Source: Enterovibrio calviensis DSM 14347 | GTDB taxonomy: Bacteria > Pseudomonadota > Gammaproteobacteria > Enterobacterales > Vibrionaceae | DNA: 62,325 nt | NCBI RefSeq assembly: GCF_000621165.1 | Contig: NZ_KK211219.1 | Coordinates: 509 to 62,833, forward strand | Direction of reading: 5' to 3' | The notes under the pieces: generated by a model | Told to the model about the DNA's origin: nothing | Databases searched by the model: none | The model's input: the letters and a program-made list of their open reading frames with translations, nothing else | Program-made: the position numbers and the translations under genes | Shown here: positions 8,686 to 18,474 of the stretch, in pieces | How the letters are laid out: each line of letters starts with the position of its first letter | Numbering within the stretch: position 1 is the stretch's first letter

Positions 8686-10704
8686 ATGAAACTGAACCCA
8701 GCCCAAAATGACGCCGTCCACCACGTGTCCGGACCGTGCTTGGTATTGGCAGGCGCTGGCTCAGGGAAGACACGCGTTATCACCAATAAAATCGCGTACC
8801 TCGTGCAACAGTGCGACTACAAAGCGCGCCATATCGCGGCGGTGACGTTTACCAACAAAGCAGCGCGTGAGATGAAAGAACGTGTTGGTCAAACGCTGGG
8901 CAAACAAGAATCGCGTGGTTTGACGGTGTCGACGTTTCATACCCTCGGCCTCAATATCATTCGTCGTGAATATAAAAGCTTAGGATTGAAAGCCGGGTTC
9001 TCTCTATTTGACGACCAAGATCAGATGGCACTGTTAAAAGAGCTCACAGAAGATGAGCTCGAGGGCGACAAAGATTTGCTTAAGCAATTGCTGCATACCA
9101 TCTCCAATTGGAAGAACGACATGCTGACTCCGCAGCAGGCAGAATCTGCCGCGATGGGAGAGCGAGACCAATTGTTTGCGCATTGCTACACCATGTATCA
9201 AAAGCAGATGAAGGCATACAACGCACTGGATTTTGATGACCTGATCTTAATGCCCGTGATCTTGCTGAAAACCAACCAAGAGGTGAGAGAGCGCTGGCAG
9301 AGCAAGATTCGTTATTTGCTGGTGGATGAGTATCAAGATACCAACACCAGCCAATATCAGCTGGTCAAAATGCTGGTGGGCGAGCGCGCGCGTTTTACCG
9401 TGGTTGGGGATGATGACCAGTCTATTTATAGCTGGCGCGGCGCTCAGCCTAAGAACCTCTTGATGCTAAATCAGGACTTTCCAAGCCTCAAAGTGATCAA
9501 GCTGGAGCAAAACTATCGCTCAACCAGCCGTATCTTGCGCTCGGCAAACATCCTTATTGCCAATAACCCGCACGTGTTTGAAAAAACCTTGTTCTCGACC
9601 TTGCCAGACGGCGAAATGCTAAAAGTGCTCAAAGCCAACAACGAAGACCATGAAGCCGAGCGTGTGGTGGGTGAAATCATTGCGCACCGTTATATGCATC
9701 GCTCGGATTACAAAGATTATGCGATTTTGTATCGCGGTAATCATCAGTCTCGTTTGTTTGAAAAAGCCCTGATGCAAAACCGGATCCCTTACAAAATTTC
9801 AGGGGGAACTTCGTTTTTCGCGCGTGCCGAAATCAAAGACATCATGGCGTATCTGCGTTTACTGACCAACCAAGATGATGACAACGCCTTCTTACGAATC
9901 GTGAACACGCCACGTCGAGAAATTGGCCCAGTGACACTCGAAAAGCTGGGAACATACGCAAATATGCGTGGAAAAAGCCTATTTGCAGCCAGTTTCGAAA
10001 TCGGACTTCAACAGCACCTGACTGGACGTGGATTAGAATCCATTGAGCGTTTTACCCGTTGGATTGTAGAGCTGTCTGATCAATTCGAACGAGGTGATGC
10101 GGTCGATGCTGTTCGCTCGCTCGTGCGTGATTCGCACTACGAAGATTGGCTGTATGAAAGCTCTTCTAGCCCGAAAGCCGCAGAAATGGCGATGAAAAAT
10201 GTCTCGGATTTGTACAGCTGGATTGTTGCCGACCTAGAAGGGGACAATTACGACAATGAACCTAAGACGCTAAGAGAAGTGGTTCAGCGACTCACCTTGC
10301 GAGACATGATGGAGCGCGGCGAAGACAACGATGACGCTGACCAAGTGCAGTTGATGACGTTGCACGCGTCTAAAGGTCTCGAGTTCCCTTACGTGTTCTT
10401 GATTGGCATGGAAGAAGGCTTGTTGCCGCACCAATCGAGTATCGATGAAGACAATGTCGAAGAAGAGCGTCGATTGGCGTATGTGGGCATTACCCGTGCG
10501 CAAAAAGAAATGACGTTTACGCTGTGCAAAGAGCGCCGCCAATACGGCGAGCTGATTAAGCCGTTGCCGAGCCGCTTTCTTGAAGAGCTTCCGTACGACG
10601 ATGTTGAATGGGAAGAAAAGAAAAAGCCTCAAACTCAAGAAGAGCGCATGGCAAAAGGAACGGCTGCTATCGCTAACCTACGAGCGATGCTTAACAAAGA
10701 CTAA
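8686..10704 (+). CDS. rep: ATP-dependent DNA helicase Rep
   Basis: A 672-residue superfamily 1A 3'-5' helicase. Walker A GAGSGKT is at residues 23-29, the Walker B region DEYQDTN near 214-220, then [12 protein letters not shown] and the C-terminal [16 protein letters not shown] motif. The length matches E. coli Rep (673), shorter than UvrD, and there is no UvrD-like C-terminal extension. Rep removes proteins ahead of the replication fork. The ribosome site GAGGA precedes the ATG. A CTTGGGTATA-like element lies about 40 bases upstream. Confidence 0.95.
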   Translation: MKLNPAQNDAVHHVSGPCLVLAGAGSGKTRVITNKIAYLVQQCDYKARHIAAVTFTNKAAREMKERVGQTLGKQESRGLTVSTFHTLGLNIIRREYKSLGLKAGFSLFDDQDQMALLKELTEDELEGDKDLLKQLLHTISNWKNDMLTPQQAESAAMGERDQLFAHCYTMYQKQMKAYNALDFDDLILMPVILLKTNQEVRERWQSKIRYLLVDEYQDTNTSQYQLVKMLVGERARFTVVGDDDQSIYSWRGAQPKNLLMLNQDFPSLKVIKLEQNYRSTSRILRSANILIANNPHVFEKTLFSTLPDGEMLKVLKANNEDHEAERVVGEIIAHRYMHRSDYKDYAILYRGNHQSRLFEKALMQNRIPYKISGGTSFFARAEIKDIMAYLRLLTNQDDDNAFLRIVNTPRREIGPVTLEKLGTYANMRGKSLFAASFEIGLQQHLTGRGLESIERFTRWIVELSDQFERGDAVDAVRSLVRDSHYEDWLYESSSSPKAAEMAMKNVSDLYSWIVADLEGDNYDNEPKTLREVVQRLTLRDMMERGEDNDDADQVQLMTLHASKGLEFPYVFLIGMEEGLLPHQSSIDEDNVEEERRLAYVGITRAQKEMTFTLCKERRQYGELIKPLPSRFLEELPYDDVEWEEKKKPQTQEERMAKGTAAIANLRAMLNKD

Positions 10705-10736
10705 CGCGAGCAAATCACCACAAACGCTAAATCAAC

Positions 10737-10765
10737 AAAAAGGCGACCCTCGGGTCGCCTTTTTC
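10737..10765. terminator. bidirectional terminator between rep and cytochrome c5
   Basis: AGGCGACCC / GGGTCGCCT stem with an A-run on the left and a T-run on the right, placed between two convergent genes. Confidence 0.88.
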
Positions 10766-10784
10766 AATGCTAGGTCGGTATGGT

Positions 10785-11204
10785 TTACAGTGACAGCATG
10801 TGGTCGATTGCTGCGACGATTTCGTCATCCGAACAATCCATACAGGTGCCTTTTGCTGGCATGCCGTTAAAGCCATTGATTGCGTGACCGATCAGTGTAT
10901 CTCTGCCTTGTGCAATACGAGGTTCCCAAGCTGCCGCATCACCTGCTTTAGGTGCGCCTGCAGCGCCTGTAGAGTGACAGGCCATGCAATAGGTGTTGTA
11001 TACGGCATCACCTGCACGAGGGCCTGCAGGCACCGCTGCGGTCTCAACAGGGGCTTGGCCTTCTAAATAGACAGAGCCTACTGGTGCGATTCGCTCTGCA
11101 ATGGCTTCTTCAGACATGTCTGCTGCATTTGCTGCGCCTAGCAGAGACAGCGCGGCGATAGCGGACACTGCTAAACGACGTAAAAAAATTCCCTTTGCGC
11201 TCAC
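10785..11204 (-). CDS. cytochrome c5 family protein
   Basis: A 139-residue periplasmic class I c-type cytochrome. A signal peptide (about residues 1-28, ending GAANA) is followed by a linker rich in A and P and one haem site CMACH at 73-77. The distal ligand is expected at the methionine of GMPAKG. The CMDCSDDE segment carries the two cysteines that form the disulfide typical of cytochrome c5. It transfers electrons in respiration, probably to terminal oxidases. It is a single gene, convergent with rep. Confidence 0.9.
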   Translation of the reverse strand: MSAKGIFLRRLAVSAIAALSLLGAANAADMSEEAIAERIAPVGSVYLEGQAPVETAAVPAGPRAGDAVYNTYCMACHSTGAAGAPKAGDAAAWEPRIAQGRDTLIGHAINGFNGMPAKGTCMDCSDDEIVAAIDHMLSL

Positions 11205-11546
11205 GGTTTCACTCCCAATATGTTTTTGGCCCCGATAATTCGGGCGTTTTTTATGCTGTTAGTTATTTTTATCACAATTAAAGGGCATTGATCGTCTAAC
11301 TGGGGCGATCTTTTTAGCATTTGTGATAAGACTGACTACGAAGCTATGCCGTGATTAGGTTAACTCCGTGTAAACACTAAGTGATTATAGCGCTTTAGAT
11401 TGTTGCGTTAAACCGTTATGATTGCGCCTGTTAGTGCGGTTTTTATTCTGATCGAACAAAAACAGAGCGCTCGGAAAAAAAATTAAAAAAAGTGCTAGAC
11501 GGCAAGGGGTGATATCCGTAATATGCGACTCCGCCGACAGGGACAA
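11205..11546. other. intergenic region with tRNA promoter area
   Basis: No gene seen. It holds the leftward promoter of the cytochrome gene and the rightward promoter of the tRNA operon. Antisense frames running into the tRNA-Arg gene here are typical false ORFs. Confidence 0.6.
11468..11535 (+). promoter_or_regulatory. probable promoter of the tRNA operon
   Basis: An A-rich UP-like tract (11473-11491), a -10-like TAATAT at 11519-11524 and a GC-rich discriminator (GCGACTCC) lie shortly before tRNA-Arg. This is the usual arrangement for a stringently controlled stable-RNA promoter. The -35 box is not clear. Confidence 0.45.
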
Positions 11547-11623
<77 letters not shown>

Positions 11624-11660
11624 ATCCGGATACAGCAAGAAATTGGCAAAAAAATAATGT

Positions 11661-11737
11661 GGTGGCTATAGCTCAGTTGGTAGAGTCCTGGATTGTGATT
11701 CCAGTTGTCGCGGGTTCAAGTCCCGTTAGCCACCCCA
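11661..11737 (+). tRNA. tRNA-His (anticodon GTG)
   Basis: 77 bases with the extra G at position -1 (GGTGGCTA / TAGCCACC), anticodon loop TTGTGAT giving GTG, T loop TTCAAGT, and encoded CCA. Lies 37 bases after tRNA-Arg. Confidence 0.97.
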
Positions 11738-11739
11738 CT

Positions 11740-11797
<58 letters not shown>

Positions 11798-11816
<19 letters not shown>

Positions 11817-11863
11817 CATTCAGATTAAGCCCGCTCAATAGAGCGGGCTTTTTCGTATCTGCG
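11798..11863 (+). repeat. direct repeat copy 1: tRNA-Pro 3' end plus terminator
   Basis: The stretch from the T-arm of tRNA-Pro through the terminator to GTATCTGCG recurs at 11956-12021 with only a few base changes (for example CAGATTAAG against CAGACTAAG, and loop AATA against ATTA). This copy is part of the intact tRNA gene. Confidence 0.9.
11827..11853 (+). terminator. terminator of the tRNA operon
   Basis: AAGCCCGCTC-AATA-GAGCGGGCTT, a perfect 10-bp stem followed by TTT. Eleven bases downstream of the tRNA-Pro CCA. Confidence 0.9.
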
Positions 11864-11955
11864 GTTTAGAAAAGTGGTTGGATTGCGCCAATCCAGAGCG
11901 GGTCGAAGTGTCGAACCATCTGGAAGGCCGCCTCGCTTGATGGTAAGCCCCATCC

Positions 11956-12021
11956 AATCCCTCTTCACCGACCACATTCAGACTAAGCCCGCTCATTAGA
12001 GCGGGCTTTTTCGTATCTGCG
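11956..12021 (+). repeat. direct repeat copy 2: orphan tRNA-Pro 3' fragment
   Basis: A second copy of the tRNA-Pro 3' terminal segment (AATCCCTCTTCACCGACCA), trailer and terminator, 158 bases after the first. The tRNA body upstream is missing: the 90 bases before it do not fold as a tRNA. It could be a decayed tRNA-Pro duplicate or a scar of an integrated element that used the tRNA 3' end. Confidence 0.88.
11985..12011 (+). terminator. second tRNA-type terminator
   Basis: AAGCCCGCTC-ATTA-GAGCGGGCTT followed by TTT; the duplicate of the terminator at 11827-11853. Confidence 0.8.
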
Positions 12022-12795
12022 ATTGAAACTGCATTGGTTGGTATTGGTGAGGTTTTACTTGTGTCTGAAAATGGAAGGTCTTCGCTAAGCTATCGCCGAT
12101 GGGGGTTTCAATATGGTGCAAAGCGCGCGCTGCAAGTGTTTAATCAATAAGTGTTTCGTTTTTAAGCGTTTTGCCAACGACTGATGAGGAAATTATGTTT
12201 TCTTTGAAGTTTGTCATACTGAAAAGTGGTTGTTGTAGTGAAATAAATGCACCAGAACATCAGTTTTTATTCAAAACGCTCAGATTAACCGTTCGATTAT
12301 TATGCTAATAATTCGATTGAATTTTGGTCGAAAATGCTAATAAATATTTCAAAAATCTCTACATTAATTGGTTTGTATCGTTTGAGGCCGCTATCCTCTC
12401 TATTCTGTTGTTAAAATTTGGCTATCGCCCTTTTTTTGTTGTGGTGATGACTATAAGGTAATGATTTACAATTGATTGTGTTCTTTGTTACCGTTTTGCT
12501 CCCCCTTTGCCTTCTAGCGTTATATTGACTAAATATGCGTACTGAGAGTGAAAGTATGGAATTTCGTGCTGCTTTGTTGATTTTTTGTGAAATCTTTGCC
12601 AGATTGATTTATCAACAAATTGCGCATCGAATGCGCAACTTTTGACTGGTCACTCTCATGCTTTTCGACATGGTTTGCTTGCAGTACTACTGACAAGCAG
12701 CCACCGCAAAACTCTTCGTAGGATGGCAAACATGTCGCTTACCTCTGAGCATGATGTGTGATTAATTATTGTTCACATCATATTGGAGCCAAACG
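12022..12795 (+). other. long noncoding region and dppA leader
   Basis: About 770 bases, AT-rich, with no convincing gene; a 66-codon minus-strand frame at 12529-12729 has no recognisable features. It must hold the dpp promoter and probably a long 5' leader. Visible structure: a perfect hairpin at 12620-12638 (TTGCGCAT-CGA-ATGCGCAA), and an inverted repeat GATGTG (12753-12758) / CACATC (12774-12779) just before the dppA ribosome site at 12784. In enterobacteria dppA leaders are targets of the sRNA GcvB; that is only a suggestion here. Confidence 0.55.
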
Positions 12796-14388
12796 ATGAA
12801 AACAGGAATGTTGAAGCTGAGCGCAGCTTTGATCGCGTCAGCTGTGGCTGCCGGTGTTCAGGCAAAAACCTTGGTTTATTGCTCTGAGGGCTCTCCGGAA
12901 GGATTTAACCCATCGCTTTACACGTCAGGCACCACCTTCGATGCCAGTTCACGTCAAATCTTTAATCGTCTTGTTCAGTTTGAACGCGGTACCACCAACA
13001 TTGGGCCAGGATTGGCAGAATCTTGGACCGTGTCTGATGACGGGATGAAATACACCTTTAAATTGCGTGAAGGCGTGACGTTCCACAAAACGAAAGAATT
13101 CTCGCCTACGCGTAATTTTAATGCTGATGACGTGATTTTCTCTTTCATGCGTCAGAAAGATGAAGGTCACCCGTACCACAAAATCTCAGGCGGCTCCTAC
13201 GAGTACTTCAACGCTATGGAAATGGGTGACTTGATCAAGTCCATCGAGAAAGTTGATGACAACACTGTTGTCTTTAACCTTTCGCGCCCAGAAGCGCCAT
13301 TCATCGCTAACCTTGCCATGGATTTCGCATCCATAATGTCAGCGGAACAAGCTGATCAGCTATTGAAAGCAGGTACGCCAGAGAAAATCGACTTTGAACC
13401 ATCAGGTACAGGTCCTTTCAAATTGGCCGGCTACAAAAAGGATTCCACCATTCGCTATTTAGCGCATCCAACATACTTTGAAGGCAAAGCTCCGATTGAT
13501 CGTTTGGTGTTTTCGATCACGCCTGATGCCTCTGTACGTTACGCGAAGCTGCAAAAAGGCGAATGTCATGTGATGCCTTATCCAAACCCAGCCGATCTCA
13601 AGCGCATGCGCACTGATGATGCTGTGAACCTGATGAATCAGGAAGGTTTGAATGTGGGCTACCTTGGCTTCAATACTCAAAAGAAACCGTTTGATGATGT
13701 GCGTGTTCGCCAAGCTCTAAACATGGCAGTGAACAAAGAAGCAATCATTGACGCTGTATTCCAAGGTGCAGGTAAAGCGGCGAAGAACCCAATCCCACCA
13801 ACGATTTGGTCTTACAACGATGCCGTTACAGACTATGCATACGATCTGGATAAAGCCAAGGCGCTGCTGAAAGAAGCGGGTCTGGAAGAGGGTTTCACGA
13901 CCAATATCTGGGCAATGCCAGTACAGCGTCCTTACAACCCTAATGCACGTCGTATGGCGGAAGTTATTCAGGCTGACTGGGCAAAAGTGGGCGTGAAAGC
14001 TGAAATCGTCACTTACGAATGGGGTGAGTACCTCAAGCGTTCTAAAGCTGGTGAGCATGATTCAGTCTTGCTTGGTTGGACCGGTGATAACGGTGACCCA
14101 GATAACTTCCTTGCGGTATTGCTAGGCTGTTCTGGTGTCGGCGGTTCAAACCGTGCCCAGTGGTGTCACGAACCGTTTGAAGAACTGATCCAACAAGCGA
14201 AGAAAACAGCCGATGTTGCAGAGCGCACACGTCTTTATGAAGAAGCGCAAGTTGTCTTCAAAGAGCAAGCGCCTTGGGTAACTATCGCCCACTCCGTGGT
14301 CTTCGAACCTGTTCGTAAAGAAGTGAAAGACTACAAAATTGACCCATTCGGCGGTCACATCTTCTATGGCGTAGATATCCAAGAATAA
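12796..14388 (+). CDS. dppA: dipeptide/peptide ABC transporter, periplasmic binding protein
   Basis: A 530-residue family 5 solute-binding protein. The signal peptide is about residues 1-23 (cleavage after VQA), followed by the mature start KTLVYCSEGSPEGF. It captures peptides in the periplasm and delivers them to DppBC. The start was set at the ATG giving MKTGMLKL because TTGGAG precedes it and the frame upstream lacks a signal peptide. First gene of dppABCDF; a hairpin separates it from dppB. Peptide specificity is inferred from operon type; haem or oligopeptides cannot be excluded. Confidence 0.93.
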   Translation: MKTGMLKLSAALIASAVAAGVQAKTLVYCSEGSPEGFNPSLYTSGTTFDASSRQIFNRLVQFERGTTNIGPGLAESWTVSDDGMKYTFKLREGVTFHKTKEFSPTRNFNADDVIFSFMRQKDEGHPYHKISGGSYEYFNAMEMGDLIKSIEKVDDNTVVFNLSRPEAPFIANLAMDFASIMSAEQADQLLKAGTPEKIDFEPSGTGPFKLAGYKKDSTIRYLAHPTYFEGKAPIDRLVFSITPDASVRYAKLQKGECHVMPYPNPADLKRMRTDDAVNLMNQEGLNVGYLGFNTQKKPFDDVRVRQALNMAVNKEAIIDAVFQGAGKAAKNPIPPTIWSYNDAVTDYAYDLDKAKALLKEAGLEEGFTTNIWAMPVQRPYNPNARRMAEVIQADWAKVGVKAEIVTYEWGEYLKRSKAGEHDSVLLGWTGDNGDPDNFLAVLLGCSGVGGSNRAQWCHEPFEELIQQAKKTADVAERTRLYEEAQVVFKEQAPWVTIAHSVVFEPVRKEVKDYKIDPFGGHIFYGVDIQE

Positions 14389-14404
14389 TTGCCATTCCAA
14401 TTAT

Positions 14405-14425
14405 GCGGCTGCATTTTGCAGCCGC
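14405..14425 (+). promoter_or_regulatory. intercistronic hairpin between dppA and dppB
   Basis: A perfect 9-bp stem, GCGGCTGCA-TTT-TGCAGCCGC, in the 70-base gap. It lacks a clean T-run, so it is more likely an mRNA 3'-end stabiliser or partial attenuator that allows more binding protein than permease. Confidence 0.7.
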
Positions 14426-14458
14426 GTTTGCCTTTCTGGCATTTGAGCGAGTCGTTGT

Positions 14459-15472
14459 ATGTTGCAGTTTATCCTTAAGCGATTAGGGTTGGTGATCCCA
14501 ACCTTCATCGGCATAACCCTGCTTACGTTTTCACTTATCAGAATGATCCCCGGCGACCCCATCGAAGTGATGGCTGGTGAGCGCGGTGTATCACCCGAAC
14601 GCCATGCGCAGCTGATGGCTGAGTTGGGTCTTGATAAGCCTCTTTTTGAGCAGTATTTCATTTATATCGGTAACTTGCTCCACGGTGATTTAGGTAATTC
14701 CTTGATCACGAAAGAGCCAGTGCTGAAAGAGTTTATGACGCTTTTCCCCGCCACCATGGAGTTGGCTTTCTGTGCCGCTCTATTCGCCATTTTGGTGGGC
14801 TTACCTGCTGGAGTCATCGCGGCCGTTAAACGCGGCACTTTCGTTGACCATACTGTAATGACGGTCTCTTTGACTGGCTATTCCATGCCTATTTTCTGGT
14901 GGGCACTATTACTCATTCTGTTCTTTTCTATTGGGCTCGATCTCACGCCAGTTTCAGGCCGCATGGATGATGCGACCTATTGGGTGGATGAAGTCACGGG
15001 ATTCATGTTGATAGACAGTTGGCTATCGGGTGAAGAGGGCGCATTCGGCGCTGCTGTGCATCACCTCATATTGCCTGCTATCGCGCTAGGTACGATTCCG
15101 TTGGCTGTTATCGCACGTATGACACGCTCTTCCATGCTAGAAGTATTGGGTGAAGACTACATTCGTACTGCACGTGCAAAAGGCTTGATGCCTTGGCGTG
15201 TTGTTCTTATCCATGGCCTTCGTAATGCCCTTATTCCTGTGATCACAGTGATTGGCTTGCAGGTGGGTATTTTGCTATCAGGTGCGATTTTGACGGAAAC
15301 CATTTTTGCGTGGCCGGGGATTGGCAAATGGTTGATTGAATCCATCGGACGTCGTGACTACCCCGTGGTTCAGGGCGGCATCTTGCTGGTTGCAACCATC
15401 ATCATATTGGTCAATTTATTCGTCGATATTCTCTATGGCGTGGTAAATCCACGTATTCGACACGGTAAATAG
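14459..15472 (+). CDS. dppB: peptide ABC transporter permease DppB
   Basis: A 337-residue inner-membrane permease with about six transmembrane helices. It begins with the typical LKRLGLVIPTFIGITLLTF segment. The EAA loop, which contacts the ATPases, is in GEDYIRTARAKGL (C-terminal third). It forms the translocation channel with DppC. Length agrees with DppB (about 339). The insertion PVSGRMDDATYWVDE between helices is typical of the DppB subfamily. Confidence 0.93.
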   Translation: MLQFILKRLGLVIPTFIGITLLTFSLIRMIPGDPIEVMAGERGVSPERHAQLMAELGLDKPLFEQYFIYIGNLLHGDLGNSLITKEPVLKEFMTLFPATMELAFCAALFAILVGLPAGVIAAVKRGTFVDHTVMTVSLTGYSMPIFWWALLLILFFSIGLDLTPVSGRMDDATYWVDEVTGFMLIDSWLSGEEGAFGAAVHHLILPAIALGTIPLAVIARMTRSSMLEVLGEDYIRTARAKGLMPWRVVLIHGLRNALIPVITVIGLQVGILLSGAILTETIFAWPGIGKWLIESIGRRDYPVVQGGILLVATIIILVNLFVDILYGVVNPRIRHGK

Positions 15473-15483
15473 GGGGGTGAAAA

Positions 15484-16389
15484 ATGACTGATACAACACA
15501 AACCACCAATCCTCCTCAGGAAAAGCAACCGCTCACACCGTTTGCCGAATTCTGGGCATATTTTTCGATGAACAAGGGCGCGCTAGCTGGGCTGATTTAT
15601 ATTGCGGTAGTTATCGTGATTGCAGCGCTTGCGCCGTGGGTTGCCCCTCATGACCCAACCGAACAATTCCGTGATGCGCTGTTAATGCCGCCTGCATGGA
15701 TTGAAGGGGGATCGTGGAGCTACATTCTGGGCACTGACGATGTTGGACGAGATATCCTCTCTCGCTTGATTTACGGGGCGCGCTTGTCGCTGCTTATCGG
15801 TTGCATGGTTGTTGTGATTTCACTGGTGATAGGTGTGTTTCTTGGCCTTTCTGCCGGTTATTTCGGTGGTATGGTGGATACTGCCATCATGCGCTTGGTC
15901 GACATTATGCTGGCATTGCCAAGCTTACTGCTCGCCATTGCTATTGTCGCCATTCTTGGGCCTTCGATATTTAATGCTTCTTTGGCGATCTCGTTTGTCT
16001 CGCTTCCTCACTATGTGCGCTTAACTCGAGCCTCCGTGTTGTCGGAAATTAATCGAGATTACGTCACGGCTTCTCGCGTAGCAGGCGCTGGTCATTTTCG
16101 ATTGATGGTGTCAGTGCTTCTTCCTAACTGTTTAGCTCCTTTGATTGTTCAAGCCACCTTGGGTTTCTCTGCAGCAATTTTGGATATGGCAGCATTAGGA
16201 TTCCTTGGCTTAGGTGCGCAGCCACCCACGCCAGAGTGGGGCGTGATGCTAGCCGATGCACGTCAGTTCATTAACTCAGCATGGTGGGTGGTGACCTTCC
16301 CAGGTGTTGCGATTTTGGTGACGGTACTTGCGTTCAACTTGATGGGCGATGGCTTACGCGATGCCCTCGACCCGAAACTCAAGAAGTAG
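15484..16389 (+). CDS. dppC: peptide ABC transporter permease DppC
   Basis: A 301-residue permease: an N-terminal cytosolic tail and TM1 (about residues 35-55), the OppC-type motif HDPTEQFRD then LGTDDVGRDILSRLIYGARLS, and the EAA loop INRDYVTASRVAGAG. It partners DppB. Eleven bases after dppB with a strong GGGGGG ribosome site. Confidence 0.93.
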   Translation: MTDTTQTTNPPQEKQPLTPFAEFWAYFSMNKGALAGLIYIAVVIVIAALAPWVAPHDPTEQFRDALLMPPAWIEGGSWSYILGTDDVGRDILSRLIYGARLSLLIGCMVVVISLVIGVFLGLSAGYFGGMVDTAIMRLVDIMLALPSLLLAIAIVAILGPSIFNASLAISFVSLPHYVRLTRASVLSEINRDYVTASRVAGAGHFRLMVSVLLPNCLAPLIVQATLGFSAAILDMAALGFLGLGAQPPTPEWGVMLADARQFINSAWWVVTFPGVAILVTVLAFNLMGDGLRDALDPKLKK

Positions 16390-16398
16390 GAGAGTGAG

Positions 16399-17379
16399 AT
16401 GGCGATTTTAGAAGTAAATCAGCTCTCCGTGCATTTTGGTGATGAGAGCGCACCGTTCAAAGCGGTAGATAAAATTAGCTACACCATTGATGAGGGGGAA
16501 ATCCTTGGCATCGTTGGTGAGTCTGGTTCGGGTAAGTCAGTGAGTTCACTGGCCATCATGGGGCTTATCGATTTTCCTGGTCGAGTAAGCGCGCAGTCGG
16601 TGGCATTTTCGGGAGGGAACCTGCTCGATATGCCAGAAAAAGAGCGTAAAAAGCTGACAGGGGCGGAGATCTCCATGATTTTCCAAGACCCAATGACCAG
16701 CTTGAACCCTTGTTTTACGGTGGGCTACCAAATCATGGAAGCGCTAGAAGTACACCAAGGGGGCTCGAAAAAAGAGCGTAAAGCACGTGCAGAAGAATTG
16801 CTGCGCCTTGTAGGGATTCCCGATCCCGGCTCACGCCTTAAAGTCTATCCCCATCAATTATCTGGCGGCATGAGCCAGCGTGTCATGATTGCCATGGCGA
16901 TAGCGTGTAACCCACGTTTGCTGATCGCGGATGAGCCAACCACGGCGTTGGATGTCACCATTCAGGCACAAATCATCGACTTGCTGCTCGACCTGCAAAA
17001 AGAGCAAAACATGGCGCTGATCCTGATTACGCATGATTTGGCGCTGGTGGCAGAAGCTGCACACAAAGTCATGGTGATGTACGCCGGACAAGTGGTCGAA
17101 ACGGGGGCTGCTGACGCGATATTTCGATCGCCTAAGCATCCTTATACTCAAGCGCTATTGCGCTCGTTGCCAGAATCTTCCGCTGGGAAAGATCGTTTAG
17201 ATTCTTTACCTGGTGTGGTGCCGGGGCTATTTGACAGGCCTTCGGGCTGTCTTCTGAATCCGCGCTGCCCTTATGCGACAGACCTATGCCGCTCGCAAGA
17301 GCCAGATGTTCAGGGCCCAGCTGAGCGTGCCGTGAAATGCCACTATCCATTGAATGAGCAGGGAGAGCCAACGCGATGA
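16399..17379 (+). CDS. dppD: peptide ABC transporter ATP-binding protein DppD
   Basis: A 326-residue ABC ATPase: Walker A GESGSGKS (residues 40-47), Q-loop [11 protein letters not shown], signature LSGGMSQRV, Walker [13 protein letters not shown], and a C-terminal oligopeptide-transporter domain with three cysteines around [13 protein letters not shown] (a recalled [4Fe-4S] motif of DppD/OppD-type subunits). It heterodimerises with DppF. Ribosome site AGGAG; its stop overlaps the dppF start. Confidence 0.94.
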   Translation: MAILEVNQLSVHFGDESAPFKAVDKISYTIDEGEILGIVGESGSGKSVSSLAIMGLIDFPGRVSAQSVAFSGGNLLDMPEKERKKLTGAEISMIFQDPMTSLNPCFTVGYQIMEALEVHQGGSKKERKARAEELLRLVGIPDPGSRLKVYPHQLSGGMSQRVMIAMAIACNPRLLIADEPTTALDVTIQAQIIDLLLDLQKEQNMALILITHDLALVAEAAHKVMVMYAGQVVETGAADAIFRSPKHPYTQALLRSLPESSAGKDRLDSLPGVVPGLFDRPSGCLLNPRCPYATDLCRSQEPDVQGPAERAVKCHYPLNEQGEPTR

Positions 17380-18356
17380 GTGATCAACAAGCGCCGCTGC
17401 TCAATGCAGTGGATTTGAAAAAGTACTACCCGGTGAAGCAAGGTATCTTCAAGCCCGATGCTGAAGTGAAAGCATTGGACGGTGTGTCTTTCACGCTTGA
17501 GCGTGGTAAGACGCTTGCGGTGGTTGGTGAGTCAGGATGTGGTAAATCCACGTTAGGACGATTGTTAACCATGATTGAAGTGCCTACGGGTGGGACGTTG
17601 GACTTTCAAGGCAAAGATCTTCTAATGCGCGACCCGGAGTCCGATAAACTTCGTCGCCAGAAGATTCAAATTGTGTTTCAAAACCCTTATGGATCGCTGA
17701 ATCCTCGAAAGAAGATTGGTCAGATCCTCGAAGAGCCGTTGGAAATAAACAGCGATTTGAACAAAGCTGAACGTAAAGCACGCGCGCTGGAAATGATGGC
17801 GAAAGTCGGCCTCAAAACGGAACATTACGATCGTTATCCGCATATGTTCTCTGGCGGACAGCGTCAGCGTATCGCGATAGCGCGTGGCTTGATGCTAAAT
17901 CCAGAAGTTGTGGTGGCGGATGAGCCTGTTTCAGCATTGGATGTGTCCGTTCAAGCGCAAGTCCTCAATCTCATGATGGACTTGCAACAAGAGTTGGGCT
18001 TGTCTTACGTGTTTATTTCTCATGACCTGTCCGTGGTAGAGCATATTGCAGATGAAGTGATGGTGATGTATCTAGGACGCTGTGTCGAAAAGGGCACTGC
18101 TGAGGCGCTGTTTAATGATCCTCAACATCCTTATACGCAAGCATTACTGTCAGCAACGCCTCGTCTTGACCCTGAGCATCGCCGAGAGCGCATTAAGTTG
18201 ACGGGTGAGCTACCTAGTCCACTTAATCCTCCTAAGGGGTGCGCGTTCAATGCAAGGTGTCGCCATGCCATTGATAAATGTGCTCATGAGCAGCCTGCGT
18301 TAAAAACGTATAGCGACCGCCAAATTGCCTGTTTTGTGGTTGAAGAACAGGGGTGA
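17376..18356 (+). CDS. dppF: peptide ABC transporter ATP-binding protein DppF
   Basis: A 326-residue ABC ATPase: Walker A GESGCGKS (residues 51-58), Q-loop [11 protein letters not shown], signature FSGGQRQRI, Walker [12 protein letters not shown], and a C-terminal cysteine cluster around [15 protein letters not shown]. Last gene of the operon; its ATGA overlap with dppD suggests coupled translation. Confidence 0.94.
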   Translation: MSDQQAPLLNAVDLKKYYPVKQGIFKPDAEVKALDGVSFTLERGKTLAVVGESGCGKSTLGRLLTMIEVPTGGTLDFQGKDLLMRDPESDKLRRQKIQIVFQNPYGSLNPRKKIGQILEEPLEINSDLNKAERKARALEMMAKVGLKTEHYDRYPHMFSGGQRQRIAIARGLMLNPEVVVADEPVSALDVSVQAQVLNLMMDLQQELGLSYVFISHDLSVVEHIADEVMVMYLGRCVEKGTAEALFNDPQHPYTQALLSATPRLDPEHRRERIKLTGELPSPLNPPKGCAFNARCRHAIDKCAHEQPALKTYSDRQIACFVVEEQG

Positions 18357-18365
18357 TTATCCAAT

Positions 18366-18393
18366 AGATAGGGCAGTCTTTGTTGCCCTATCT
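18366..18393 (+). terminator. hairpin after dppF
   Basis: A perfect 10-bp inverted repeat (AGATAGGGCA / TGCCCTATCT, 8-base loop) shortly after the dppF stop. No good T-run follows, so termination strength is uncertain. Confidence 0.5.
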
Positions 18394-18474
18394 AGACGAA
18401 AATTTGATCTTATAAACAAAAATCGAACTACGCTAAGATATTGAACAATAAACACTCCTCACTAAGGAAGGGTA

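Noticed and set aside
12529-12729. A 66-codon minus-strand frame in the dppA leader
   Set aside because: No ribosome site, no conserved motif and no fit to a known small protein; it overlaps leader hairpins.
12753-12779. A possible CRP site before dppA (TGTGA...TCACA)
   Set aside because: The half-sites are 11 bases apart instead of 6, so the spacing does not fit a CRP box; it is noted only as an inverted repeat.
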